Below are positions 38,575 through 47,988 of a stretch of 47,988 bases of DNA, in pieces; positions within the stretch are counted from its first letter, which is position 1, and the number at the start of each line of letters is the position of its first letter. Source of the DNA: Nemertoderma westbladi. Taxonomy: Eukaryota > Xenacoelomorpha > Nemertodermatida > Nemertodermatidae. The translations under genes and the position numbers were made by a program. Under the pieces are notes generated by a model. That model was given only the letters and a program-made list of their open reading frames with translations. It had not been told where the DNA came from and searched no databases. The stretch lies in contig JAUCBJ010005121.1 of the NCBI GenBank assembly GCA_032718475.1, positions 1 to 47,988 of the forward strand, read 5' to 3'.

Positions 38575-39755
38575 CAGGAGGTCCTGAGAATTAGCCAGCT
38601 TTTGGTGTAGCTCCTCCAGAACCTTGGTGGCCTGCACAGACTCACCCTGCAGCTCCTGCAAACGTCTATGGTGGATCTGCTCGCTGTTAGCGGCTTCGTC
38701 ATGCAACTGCTTTAAGTGCTGCTGTAGTTGTTGCCACTGCAGTTGCTGCTTTTCCAGTGCTAGCTGATTTTGTTCACTCACTATCTCTCATTGTTTATTT
38801 AATCGATTTAATTCAAAATCGATATTATTTAATTGTTTCATTTTATTATTTACTGCCTCCTGCATAGCTTGCAGATTTAATGAGGATTCGTTTAATCTTT
38901 CCCTATAAAGGGAGTCCTCATTCGCCCGGGCGACTCTCTCTTTCGCCCCAATGGGTCCGGCATCCCTTATCGACTCAACCGAGCCTCGATGATGGTCGAT
39001 GATGGGGGACAGACTAGGACCCAGAGTGTGAGTGTTCAATGGGTGGGCGAAAGCAGTGCTGGACATTCTGTCTGCCAGCAGTGGGTTTGGTCGCGCCTGT
39101 TTAGGTCGAACTGTAGGCGTAACTATTCTATCCCTATATACTGTAGAAGTTTTGGGCTGTAAACTGTCTGTCTGATTTACTTCCTACGGTAGTTATCGAA
39201 ATACCAATAGGTGTAAATTTGGTTTGGGTCACCATAGCCATAGATGTTACATTAGGCTTCAAGGGATATGGGGATTGATATTTGGTGCTGCAAGAGGGGT
39301 GTTCACCACTGTTCATTGGTCTGAAAAAATCAGAGTCAGAGTCAGTTCTGAGATCTTTGATATTTTTAACGGAATTAGCGGGGTGTTGGATTGGCGGTGA
39401 CGTTCAGCCTGTTCTAAGTGCCTTCCACTTCTAGAAGTTCAGGATCTGTCCGATGATTTATCGAACTCATCGGATGAGGTATAACAAGCAAATTCTGGTG
39501 GTGTTCCTTTAGTTGGGAGTCTGGCTGTTGTTTTTCTATCGATTCAATCTTCTTAAGTATTTCATCTTGTTGCTTCTTTGCTTGCTTTCTCTTTTGTTGA
39601 GTTTGAAATTCAAATTCCCTCGCTTCCCTTCTGCGTTTATATTCCTTTTTCTCCTGCTTCGCTTTACGTTCACGTTCCTCTTGTTTACGTTCATGCTCAC
39701 ATTTCTCCTGTTTACATTCCTTACTCCTCCTCTTCCAACTTGAGTTCACGTTCAT
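38575..39755 (-). pseudogene. BEL/Pao Gag coiled-coil region, second element
   Basis: Three minus frames (39414-39755, 38788-39066, 38575-38781) rich in Lys, Glu, Gln and Arg with heptad-like stretches: KQEERERKAKQEKKEYKRRR, MQEAVNNKMKQLNNIDFEL and LQWQQLQQHLKQLHDEA. Such coiled coils occur in some BEL/Pao and other Gag proteins before the capsid part. The assignment rests on position between the Gag N-terminus and DUF1759 domain. Confidence 0.6.
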
Positions 39756-40404
39756 GTTCTTCTTGCCGGCGTTCGTCCTCTGCCTGATCCTGTAGTTGTT
39801 TCAATGTATTTTTATTTTCCTCCAGGTTCTGATTCATCGTCAACCTTTGTTGATATTCTATTTCTCCTTCCTCATTGATATCCTTTAGGATCCATTTAGT
39901 GGTGGGGCTGGAGGGGGGATGACCACGAAGTCTTTTTATCAATTCTTCCTCTCCCACTGCTCGGATATAAGTCTTGAGGTGTTTGCGGATCGCGTTTTCT
40001 TGTCCCGTTTGAGACTCGGGTTCAGTCTGAGAATATCCTTCAACATCTCGTATATCGATCAGGGATGGGTGGTCAGAATCCAGAGTTTCAGGTTGAGGGG
40101 GTTCGCCTTGGAAGGAGAACCAGGTGTGCGCCGACTGAGCGAATTTTATTATATTGTCATTGGCTGCAGTTTCTATCACTGTGGCTCCTCCAGTCCTGAT
40201 GGCAGACTGATAGAAGGCGGAGAGGATTATCCTAATACGGATTATTCTCTCTTTTATGTCATAAAAGAGCGATGGGGGATGGTCTATGTTTGGGTTCCGT
40301 AAGGCAGTTTCAAAACTGTCGATTTGCTTAGCAAAGCCAGTCTGAAATCCCCTTAGGGTCCTTCCCACCTTACTAAGATCGGTGGGATCGGCCGGTACTC
40401 TCAA
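39721..40404 (-). pseudogene. BEL/Pao Gag N-terminal part, second element
   Basis: A 227-codon minus frame starting MRVPADPTDLSKVGRTLRGF. The middle has a predicted helical region (IKERIIRIRIILSAFYQSAI) and the end is strongly charged (DEERRQEEHEREL-type). It passes into the coiled-coil frame at 39755 by a frame change in a Lys/Glu-rich stretch. I do not recognise a conserved domain. The call is by position. Confidence 0.5.
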
Positions 40405-40440
40405 TGCTGTCAGTTCGTCAGCGGTAGCAGAATGTAATGG

Positions 40441-41030
40441 AAAAAATAGTTATAATATCGTAATACAGCCCGCTGCATCTCTGTGACAGACATAGACAGT
40501 ATTTCAGGGCATAATGGGGTTGCCCGCTTGATTCGAACTGGAATATTCCGGCTCGGGCAATTCTCTGGTCGGAGATCTGTCCGGATCGGAATGTAGTGGT
40601 ATTGCAGTTACGTCAAGGTTGGAGGTGTGGTCGCTGAGAGAACTATCTGAGGTGCTCTTGTTGATATTTGAACGAAGACATTTTGTTAGATTTTATTTAG
40701 GAGAGAATGTATATTTATTAACCCTTTAAATAATTATTATGCCTTCTTTTATTATCGACGAATTGAATATAATATATTATAAATAATTATTACAATCGCA
40801 CCCAAATAAATAACACGGAATTAAATTGATTAATTTAGTCCACAAGTTAATTACCGGTAAATAATATATATACAACCGGTAATTTATTTGTCAGGAATAA
40901 TGCTGTGATAAATATTCTGATTCACCACTTGGTGGGGGAAACTATTAAGTTTAACTCACTACAAGTAATGCTGAGAGGAATGAATTACCTCCTACTGGAT
41001 TAGGGATAAGATAGCCCAATGACAAAGAAG
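40441..41030. other. Non-coding AT-rich stretch
   Basis: No supported frame. It may include the missing LTR of the second BEL/Pao element, but I see no matching partner copy near 35000-35800. Confidence 0.4.
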
Positions 41031-41044
41031 GGGGTCCTGATAAA

Positions 41045-41170
41045 ACACGCCCTGAGGCGCCCTAGGGCGCCCGGGAGCGCCTGGAGGCGCCTGGGGACGC
41101 CCTGTGGCGCCTGGAAGACGCCCAGGAACGCCCGGAGGCGCCCTGATGATGCCCGGTGGCGCCCTGAAAT
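41045..41170. repeat. GC-rich imperfect tandem repeat (GGCGCC words)
   Basis: About 125 bp of degenerate 12-15-bp units built on GGCGCCTGG / GACGCCC. On the minus strand it reads as a Gly-Pro-rich collagen-like peptide (APPGAPGRPRAPQG), but there is no start, splice context or continuation to support a gene. Confidence 0.8.
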
Positions 41171-41244
41171 AAATACACAAATCCTTCAATTTGATACTGG
41201 CAGTGGCAGACCCTATACAAGTAGGCCTATAGAGTGTATTCAGG

Positions 41245-42344
41245 GGGTAAATCTTTTCGACCTACGCGTAGGCCTACGCGTAGCTACGCGTAGATACGCG
41301 TAGCTACGCGTAGTTTGTAACTTCCATTCCTGTCATTTACCGGTAGGGCCAGACTTACTGCCTTTTTGACAACTACGCGTAGTTATTTTGGAACTACGCG
41401 TAGGTATTTTGAAACTACGCGTAGGTGCTACGCGTAGCTACGCGTAGGTGCTACGCGTAGCAGTCCTGATAACAATGATTTTTCATTTCAGGTCCGGTAG
41501 GGTTGAGTTGTTAGGCAAGTATCGGTATATGTCAGGTATCTGATTATCAGACAAATGTAATAACAGAATCGGAAACTCATATCTCTACATACAGCACTGG
41601 TAATAAATTCACGTCTCATGATTCAAGTATCTTTGTTTCCATTGGATTATTTAAATATTGAACAGTAGTAAATAAAGCGACCAGTCTACCGGTGAAGAGG
41701 TTAAGCGAAAGCTGATAAATACTGCATATAATCAAATTGTTTGGTCAAAAAACAAGTGCAACCAATCATGGTAGACAATTTAGTCTCCCCCTTCCCTTGT
41801 CAAGGGGTTAACATATTAAATACAGTATATCCTTGCCCTATCGTGAACAAAGGCAATAAAAAGCATAGAGAATCGATAAGAACCATCGGCCTATTTCCTT
41901 TGTAAACTATTTTTGAACTCTAAACATTAATTATTAACACATTTTACCGCCCGCAACGCATGAAGTGAAGAATATGTAGTCTTCGCGTATTCCTCTATAT
42001 AGAGTATACAGGTATAGGATACATTACTGTTGAAAGCATTTGATGGTTGTGGGTTGTTTATTGAACATACCGTATTGTGTCTTATTTTAGTACTGACTCG
42101 CTTGGAATACGTAAGCCTACTAATGATAAACGACGTATAGGCATAGTTATGGGTAGCACCTATGCGTAGGTCGCGTAGTACCTACGCGTAGCTACGCGTA
42201 GCACCTACGCGTAGCTACGCGTAGCACCTACGCGTAGTTAGTGTTAAAACTCTGAAACTGGTGATATATGACCCAATGTTGCGAACTACGCGTAGCTACG
42301 CGTAGCTACGCGTAGGCCTACGCGTAGGTCGAAAAGATTTACCC
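41245..42344. mobile_element. Non-autonomous DNA transposon with 8-bp target duplication and palindrome arrays
   Basis: 1100 bp between TATTCAGG at 41237-41244 and 42345-42352. The terminal inverted repeats begin GGGTAAATCTTTTCGACCTA (41245) and continue into CGCGTAGGCCTACGCGTAG. The right end mirrors this. Both ends contain clusters of the 10-bp palindrome CTACGCGTAG: 10 perfect copies at about 41260-41462 and 9 at about 42178-42325, plus variants. There is no coding capacity. The 8-bp duplication is typical of hAT elements, whose transposases bind subterminal motif clusters, so a hAT-derived MITE is the best guess. Confidence 0.85.
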
Positions 42345-42516
42345 TATTCAGGCAACTGCAGAACTACTGTACTGCACTGCTGTACTGTACCGGTACCGGG
42401 TATTGTAGAGCTGTATATACAGATATAGGTATAGGCAGATAGGCTCATCATAAATCGGACTTTCTGTCTTTTTATCTCGCCAGTCCTCACAATATTACAG
42501 TAGACTGTTAGTGATA

Positions 42517-43600
42517 ATGGAAAATTTTAGATCATCCACTCCATTGAAAGACGTGGTTGAGCCATCTAACGATAGCTCATTTGTTGTTGCACTTTCGTCA
42601 GTGGAGGAATTTGAGGTGATACAACATGTCCAAAAGTTACCGCAGCCCGGCATGTTTTTAGCTACGGAACGTTTAATTAAGTTGTTGACTGAGCGACAAC
42701 CACGTCTGAAAAATATTCCAGCAATGACAAAGGACAATGTATTTATGTTACTTGACAACACTGTTAACCGTGAGCGACATGAAATGGGTTTAAAAAAACA
42801 AATTCTACGACAATTGCGGTTCGTGGAATAAGCCTTCACTAAAGCATTATTTTATGAAGAAAGGTGAAATATTCGTCTATACCGATGTTAAGGGTGGTCA
42901 GTTCTATGAAGGGCCAGTTAAAGATGGTGTGCTAATGAATCCGCAGCCAGAGAAGGGAGATCTACTTGTGTTATCCCGAATGTATTATAAACTCAAGATA
43001 TTGAAGAAATACGAAAAGCGTGTTTCATGGATTGACAGTTTTCCTTCCAATACTGAACCAGTGTTTCGAAATGTTGCCGTAATCGAGTATAACTGTATAA
43101 GGGAATATTTCCTACCTCTACCGGTACCTCAACCGAGCACGAGCAGGTAGGCCTACCCTGTCAGTCTCAATATGTGCGCACCTCACCGGCAGTTATTGAA
43201 CATGTGAAGGAAAGTCTTGAACGAAATGTTCCACCGAGAGAAATTTATCAGGATATGTTATTGAATGATTCGACTGAAGCACCCCGTAATATCAGACAAA
43301 TTTACAATGTAAAACAGACTGGGAAGGCAAAAACAGGGAATGCAACAAACAATCTTGCAGATGATATTCTCGAGGTTATATCATCTATAAATGAACACGA
43401 GTTTATTCAGACTGTTATTCACGAGAAAAACTCGCCTCCATTAATTATTCTATACAGTGATGTTCAGATGAAAGACATGAAATGTTTCCTTTCAACCGAT
43501 ACGGATTATCATTCAATTGTTGGAGTTGATAAAACTTTTAATTTGGGTCCCTGTTATGTTACTTCCTTAGTTTACAAGAACAATTATCTGATCCGAAAAG
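42517..43600 (+). pseudogene. MULE-like transposase fragment, three frames
   Basis: Plus-strand frames 42511-42831, 42854-43150 and 43174-43600 follow one another with a frameshift near 42830 and a stop near 43150. The last frame carries SPAVIEHVKESLERNVPPRE, then TDYHSIVGVDKTFNLGPCYV, which resembles the region around the first catalytic Asp (DxTFxLG) of MULE-type transposases in invertebrate genomes. After YLIRK the similarity stops and unrelated GC-rich sequence follows, so the second Asp and the Glu are lost. The function call is moderate, and the N-terminal frames are unassigned but lie in the expected order. Confidence 0.5.
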
Positions 43601-44280
43601 AGAGCGGGGGATTCACCAGTCTTTTTGCGACCCCGGGATGCGTCCCCGGGATTGTTGAAAATACGCCAACTAGGACTCTTAGTATATTTTGCCGAGTATG
43701 GGGTATAACGAACTGTTGATGGGCTAAGACCGCATAAAGTGGTTCTGATCGACTGAAAAATTCGAACTAGTAAGTCTGTACGTAAGGTAAGTCAATAAAT
43801 AGCAGTTCGATACTTGGTTGAAGAAACGAAAGTACCCCACGATTCATCCAGAGACTATGTTGTGGATATTTTTCATGGACCAGTCGTACTTCTGCGCTTT
43901 AATTCCGTAAAACCAAGTATGAAAGTTAATTCGTCGGGAATAAAGTATTATTTCCTCCCACAAGGAAATAAATAATTTTATATGTTCCAATAATGGAAAT
44001 AGGAATAAGATAGGGGATAAAATGAGGCCTACAAGTGTAAATATACTATGAAGCCAAGCAATCAGATACCGGTAATTCACAGTAGGCAGACTTGCAGTAA
44101 AATGTTTTACGGTAAATATGAGATTCCGTCTATTATCTGAACCGACCAATCTAGAATTATTGCCGCGGGAATTTACCTATTGTACCCGACTTACGGTAGA
44201 AAATGAACGTCTACGCCTTACAAGGTCCAACAACACACAGGGTGCTATAAGTTAATGTTCAAAACTCAAAAGTACGTGAA
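43601..44280. other. Non-coding stretch
   Basis: No supported gene. It contains a GACCCCGGGATGCGTCCCCGG stem-loop near 43630-43652 at the point where the transposase similarity ends. Confidence 0.4.
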
Positions 44281-44282
44281 AG

Positions 44283-44424
44283 CTGCCGCCCCCAAACCCC
44301 CGCTTCTTTTGTTGGGGGCTGCCGCCCCCAAACCCCTGCTTCTTTTCTTGGGAGATGCCGCCCCCAAACCCCCGCTTCTTTTCTTGGGGCTGCCGCCCCC
44401 AAACCCCGGCATTTCCCTGAGTGC
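44283..44424. repeat. 36-bp minisatellite, about 4 copies
   Basis: Units start at 44283, 44319, 44355 and 44390 with the core GCCGCCCCCAAACCCC followed by GCTTCTTTTCTTGGGG. The unit length is 36 bp, so both strands stay open and give 12-residue repeats (GFGGGSPQEKKR on minus). No flanking gene structure supports expression. Confidence 0.85.
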
Positions 44425-44615
44425 CCGTGGTGAAAGACTTTGAGACCATTTTGAAATAATCAATTCATGTTTGTATCATCAGATAATAAATTGACTAAGC
44501 CTAGAAGCTGTATTGAATGTTAACCAAATTAATATATAAATTACTACAATATTATATAATTCAACAACATCCTATTAAAAATATTGCAAGTAACCAGGAA
44601 ATTTAATATGTAGTG

Positions 44616-44900
44616 TGTGGGGCGAGCCACGAAGTGAGTGAGCCTTAGCGTAGTGGTACCATTAATCAACCTGTCGTTCTGTCGCGTTCAATTTTAAACG
44701 TTAATAACTCGGCCAATCTTTGATGAAATCTATCCAAACTTGGTACACATGTTGTTTGGCAAAAGTTTAGAAATTTTCCAAGTAGAATTTCCGTGTGGCC
44801 TTCGAGAAGCTAAGATAATAGCAGTTAATTAGTTAATTAAGTTGATTACGGTAAAAACACCATTTTCAACCTGCCTTTTAAAGGAAATTAATTGTTTTAC
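44616..44900 (+). mobile_element. GTGGGGCGAG-family repeat, left end (copy 2)
   Basis: TGTGGGGCGAGCCACGAAGT at about 44616 followed by GAGCCTTAGCG, the same start as at 47552 and close to 1827. Downstream is AATAACTCGGCCAATC and AAACTTGGTACAC, a segment type also present after the start in the other copies. A complementary end, GGCTCGCCCCACA, lies at 46919-46931 and may close this element at 2.3 kb, though other repeats lie between. Confidence 0.55.
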
Positions 44901-45506
44901 AGTATAAGATTTAAATAATTATAATTAAAAATTATACAGATGTAATCCACATACGCCATTCTATTATAGTTTTTAATTAGTTCAAGTGATTTGCTTTAAT
45001 AATTGTGTCTTTAATTGATCTAAAGTAATTAAAACGGCAAAAAAAATTGATTCTCATTAAATACTGATCATTTATTGGTTAACATCCAAGTTGGCTCGGT
45101 GCTGGTATATAGGATAGGAAGGATGTTTGGTGTGTGTAGAACAGCCAGTGCTCTTCAATGGGAATGCGAATGTAAGTAACCACATGTGTACAGGCCGGTA
45201 GACAGATTGGCCATAGCTAGCTAACGAGATGGAAATCTGAATTCCCTACTATTCAGTCTATTATTGTGTTATTGTGTGTTAGACAGATCTCATTTAATAA
45301 ATGTCAGTCAATAACATTTTACCACTGCAGAAGGCTTATTTATATCCATACTTGTTTTTTCCTCATAAATATTGGGCTTATTATTTTTTGATGGGATTTC
45401 TTTGTAGTTGAATTGTCTAAGTTTTTACACTGAGGCATTAACAGAGGGTACTGGTATTAAATTAATTATTTGAATATCATTACTGCATCGACTGCATTTA
45501 GTACTG

Positions 45507-45715
45507 CGTTCTGCATTGATTATATTCCTATAAACCATTCCTGGTTTCGCATATTGCACGTATCCATAGTTATAAAGATTGCCAGTCTGCGTTTAGGAAA
45601 TATATTTAAATACAAAACAGGACGAGCGCAACGACGCTTATAATAATTAAGACGAGTACGGCGTTGATTATATTCCTATACACCACCTGGCTTTGCATAT
45701 TGAACGTGCGATTGG
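45507..45715. repeat. Imperfect direct repeat of about 55 bp
   Basis: 45507-45562 and 45662-45716 share the words GATTATATTCCTATA, CCA, CTGG and TTGCATATTG-like sequence ending before CACGTAT or AACGTGC, about 155 bp apart. It may be part of a tandemly organised repeat. Confidence 0.65.
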
Positions 45716-45780
45716 AAATAAGTTCGTTCTACCCTTCCGTGGGTGGTAGATGTCGCGGTTATGTATTGGTGGTTGGGAAG

Positions 45781-45802
45781 GGTGGGGGGGGGGGGGGGGG
45801 GT
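45781..45802. repeat. Long G homopolymer
   Basis: GGTGGGGGG... with about 18 consecutive G. It creates spurious proline-rich frames on the minus strand. Confidence 0.9.
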
Positions 45803-45926
45803 GGAGAGATTAAAAGGGGTGAACACGTACTGTCCCCCTTTCTTGGATTGATTGGTGGTGTGGGTAAATTTCTCAAAACCTGATTTTGTGATACAGTCGC
45901 TCAATTTTAATTTGTATCTCATAACT

Positions 45927-45962
45927 GGGCCTCGTGCTGCGCGAAGGCCCCACGAACGTGTA
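45927..45962 (-). mobile_element. GTGGGGC-family end fragment
   Basis: GTGCTGCGCGAAGGCCCCAC and the following GAACGTGT match 2422-2448, the right end of the MITE at 1827-2448, with one or two differences. Only the end is recognisable here. Confidence 0.6.
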
Positions 45963-46429
45963 TAATATCTATATATATAGTATGTATAGTAATATGTATA
46001 TCAATATGTAATGCTGAACATAGAATACAGGTCGATGCATGTCGATTTTACCCTGGATAGGTATAATTTTGATTGCAACAATAATATTCATCCCCATCTG
46101 CTACATTTTGAAGAAGACTATTACGTAATAATACCTTTAATTAAAACAATTAATTATTATAATTCTATAGTTAATAAAAACAGTATATCATTCGGGGGAT
46201 GGAATTTATAGGTCATCTAATTAATTGTTTAAAGATTAGCAAACAATACTATGTAATTGCATTGATAAAACCCATAAATAAAACTTGGATATAAAATGTA
46301 AAATCGGGATGCAAAAGATCACTTTCTGAGCTACGAAAGGGAAATTGGATACTACTTGTCTGGATACAAGCGGTCCGTTTACCTTACAAAATGAAAAATA
46401 CGAATGTGCGAAGTTAAGAACAGGGAAAT

Positions 46430-46520
46430 GTCCGGGGGAGAAGTGTCCTACTTGAGCGGGGGGGGGGGGGGACTGTCCGGGGGAGAAGTGTCCGGGGGGG
46501 GGGGGGGGGGAGTGTCCGAA
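46430..46520. repeat. G-rich tandem repeat with long G runs
   Basis: GTCCGGGGGAGAAGTGTCC occurs twice, separated by G runs of about 14-16. The minus-strand proline-rich frames here are artefacts of the runs. Confidence 0.85.
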
Positions 46521-46910
46521 CACCAACATAAAGGCGTGTAATAAACCCTGGTCATCAGTAATCTGACCAGTATCCAAAGGCCTTGCATTGGAGGTAAACT
46601 CCGTAGCAATATGCAAATGTGCTGAGTGGATAAAATAATCAACCAGCAGAGATTATATATCAGGTTTACTCAAGGCATATAATACGGGCCAATAAGACGT
46701 CACGAATCTCAGTAAGGCATCCTATCAATTCGTATATGGGTATAATGGCACTATGGCGTAAAAACCCTTACCTAGCGAATAATTCAATAGGAATAATTAA
46801 TATTACACCGTAACTGGTTTTTTATCAATATAAAATGTTGTTTTGGACCAAAATTAGTAAAATAAGTAATTAAAAGGCACAATTCATGAATGCAGCAACA
46901 AAAAGGCTAG

Positions 46911-46933
46911 ACAACATGGCTCGCCCCACATAT
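46911..46933 (-). mobile_element. GTGGGGCGAG-family inverted end
   Basis: ATGGCTCGCCCCACATATGT is the complement of the family start TGTGGGGCGAGCC. It is a candidate right terminus for the element starting at 44616. Confidence 0.5.
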
Positions 46934-47424
46934 GTACATAGGCCATCGGTCATTTTGGTGTCCGAGTGGATTGCGCTACGCATCCATATGTATTGTTTAT
47001 TTTCAGCTAACCATATCTAAGGGCCGCTCATTAAAAGTATTAAAATCGGGACGGACTTACCTATGCCGTAACACATCGAAAACAACGCGAAACTTATCAA
47101 TAGCTTCATGACTTCACCGACTATAACTCTTTATTTTACTGCGTAATTTTAGCTTCAAGTTATTTTGCAAAAAAAATTTGCAAATTTAACTAACAGTTTC
47201 CATTTATATTATTTTCTGTCGACAATTTATAGAAATATTCTTATTCAAACATTGATTTAATGTAAATCCATTAAAAATTAACGCCATAAGAAAAACTATC
47301 CGTCGTAGACTTTTATTGGCGATCATAAATACAAAAACATTATAATATATTTACCGTCCAATTAATATATTAGTGGCCTGATGTTTAATGTAATTGAATT
47401 CCCACAATATGAACAGCTGTAAAG
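46934..47424. other. AT-rich non-coding stretch
   Basis: I see no gene, RNA or repeat boundary in this part. Confidence 0.4.
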
Positions 47425-47456
47425 TACTACTACTACTAGGTCGAGCGAACTCGGAC
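47425..47456 (-). mobile_element. Extremely truncated LINE family B 3' end
   Basis: On the minus strand TGTCCGAGTTCGCTCGACCT followed by TAGTAGTAGTA matches the last bases and tail of LINE B (compare 33050-33083). Only about 32 bp are left, including the final codons and the TAG tail. Confidence 0.8.
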
Positions 47457-47551
47457 AAAAATAAAATATGAAAAAAGTATCAGCTTTCAAAAATTTCGCC
47501 TAGCTGTAGAAACAAAGAGACAGACAAACTGAGGATTTATATATGTATAAT

Positions 47552-47988
47552 ATGTGGGGCGAGCCACGAAGTTGGCGGAGCCTTAGCGAATTGACACTGT
47601 TAGGGGGTGGGTCAATTTATGCAAATAGTTGTCGTCGTCGTCGTCGTCGTCGTTGTCGTCGTCGTCGTCGTTACGATTTTGACATGCTAATAACTTTGTC
47701 GGATTTAAAGCTGCCAAGTTGAAAATTTGTAGGTATCAATATGAGCAAAAGTTGAGATTTTTGAGAGACTTTCAGACACCATCAGTGCAATGGTCTCCCG
47801 CTAGAGGGCCACATGTCTAAACATTAAATGCCCTCCCATTTCTTTGCTTTTATTCCGTTTAAGCTGAAACTTGGCAGATATGTATTAGACCATTAGCTGT
47901 GACTTTCATAGGAGGCGAATCCATCTGCAGTTCTCCAGTCTGCCGCTAGAGGGCCAAAGGTCTGAAAGTGAAATCGTTGTCGTCGTTA
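47552..47988 (+). mobile_element. GTGGGGCGAG-family repeat with GTC microsatellite (copy 3, cut by window end)
   Basis: Starts TGTGGGGCGAGCCACGAAGT, then GGCGGAGCCTTAGCG, a GTC/GTT trinucleotide run (47630-47672), and ACATGCTAATAACTTTGTCG. Further on, CCGCTAGAGGGCCA occurs at about 47799 and 47941, marking internal modules of roughly 140 bp. No reading frame is seen. Confidence 0.65.

Larger units (their letters stand above)
35796..40404 (-). mobile_element. Second BEL/Pao remnant: long coiled-coil Gag, zinc knuckles, protease
   Basis: Minus-strand frames in the order Gag N-terminus (40404) to protease (about 35920), broken by many frameshifts. Unlike the element at 6660-14637, its Gag has a long Lys/Glu/Gln-rich coiled-coil region and a minisatellite. 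RT, RNase H and integrase are missing, since the remnant fades out near 35796. No LTR pair is visible. Confidence 0.75.

Noticed and set aside
41019-41189. Collagen-like Gly-Pro-rich reading frame on the minus strand
   Set aside because: It is the translation of a short GC-rich imperfect tandem repeat, with no continuation, start or splice context typical of collagen exons.
44252-44463. Repetitive small proteins on both strands (12-residue repeats)
   Set aside because: The 36-bp minisatellite is open in several frames on both strands by chance of its composition. Nothing around it supports a gene.
45668-45922. Proline-rich frames over the G homopolymer
   Set aside because: They depend on a run of about 18 G and have no domain or splice support. 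The same holds for the frames at 46236-46642.

Overview
This is eukaryotic, and in all likelihood metazoan, genomic DNA. It has no bacterial operons, its host exons are flanked by splice signals, and it is AT-rich with microsatellites and very dense in transposable elements. The mix of elements (BEL/Pao, a CsRn1-like Ty3/Gypsy element with a CHCC Gag finger and a tRNA-Trp-like primer site, APE-RT LINEs with TAG tails, hammerhead ribozymes in a tRNA-like repeat) together with astacin and antistasin-like exons suggests a marine invertebrate. I cannot name the species.

Layout. 1-3130: a broken BEL/Pao protease fragment interrupted by a long-TIR MITE, then a LINE fragment, all minus strand. 3133-3555: a TA-flanked MITE. 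3603-4507: two minus-strand exons of an astacin metalloprotease. 4510-6640: AT-rich DNA without a recognisable gene. 6660-14637: a nearly complete but broken BEL/Pao element on the minus strand, carrying an inserted 5'-truncated LINE (family A) and a 40-bp palindromic micro-insertion. The segment 11406-14637 (5' half of that element) was then tandemly duplicated: unit A (11406-14637), unit B (14638-27357) and unit C (27358-33736). Units B and C both carry a second LINE (family B) at the same site, and unit A has the empty site. In unit B the LINE was later split by an intact 5-kb Gypsy element (17619-22619), a family A LINE fragment (23963-24748) and a 167-bp insertion. In unit C the LINE is uninterrupted, with a 1011-residue APE-RT frame.

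33737-35260: AT-rich DNA, then the end of a minus-strand cysteine-rich (antistasin-like) gene. One of its exons appears split by a 366-bp insertion with 11-bp target duplications. That insertion is a large palindrome carrying two oppositely oriented type I hammerhead-ribozyme motifs, the plus-strand one lying between Pol III A-box and B-box matches. 35790-40404: a second, different BEL/Pao gag-protease remnant (minus) with a 43-bp minisatellite open in all three frames. 41245-42344: a 1.1-kb non-autonomous DNA transposon with 8-bp target duplications, packed with a 10-bp palindrome. 42517-43600: a broken MULE-like transposase (plus). 43600-47988: minisatellites, G-runs and members of a GTGGGGCGAG-ended repeat family.

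The only host coding parts I can support are the astacin and antistasin-like exons. Everything else coding is transposon-derived. The relative ages of the insertions can be read from target-site duplications and empty sites. The window's most distinctive item is the hammerhead palindrome inside a host exon.
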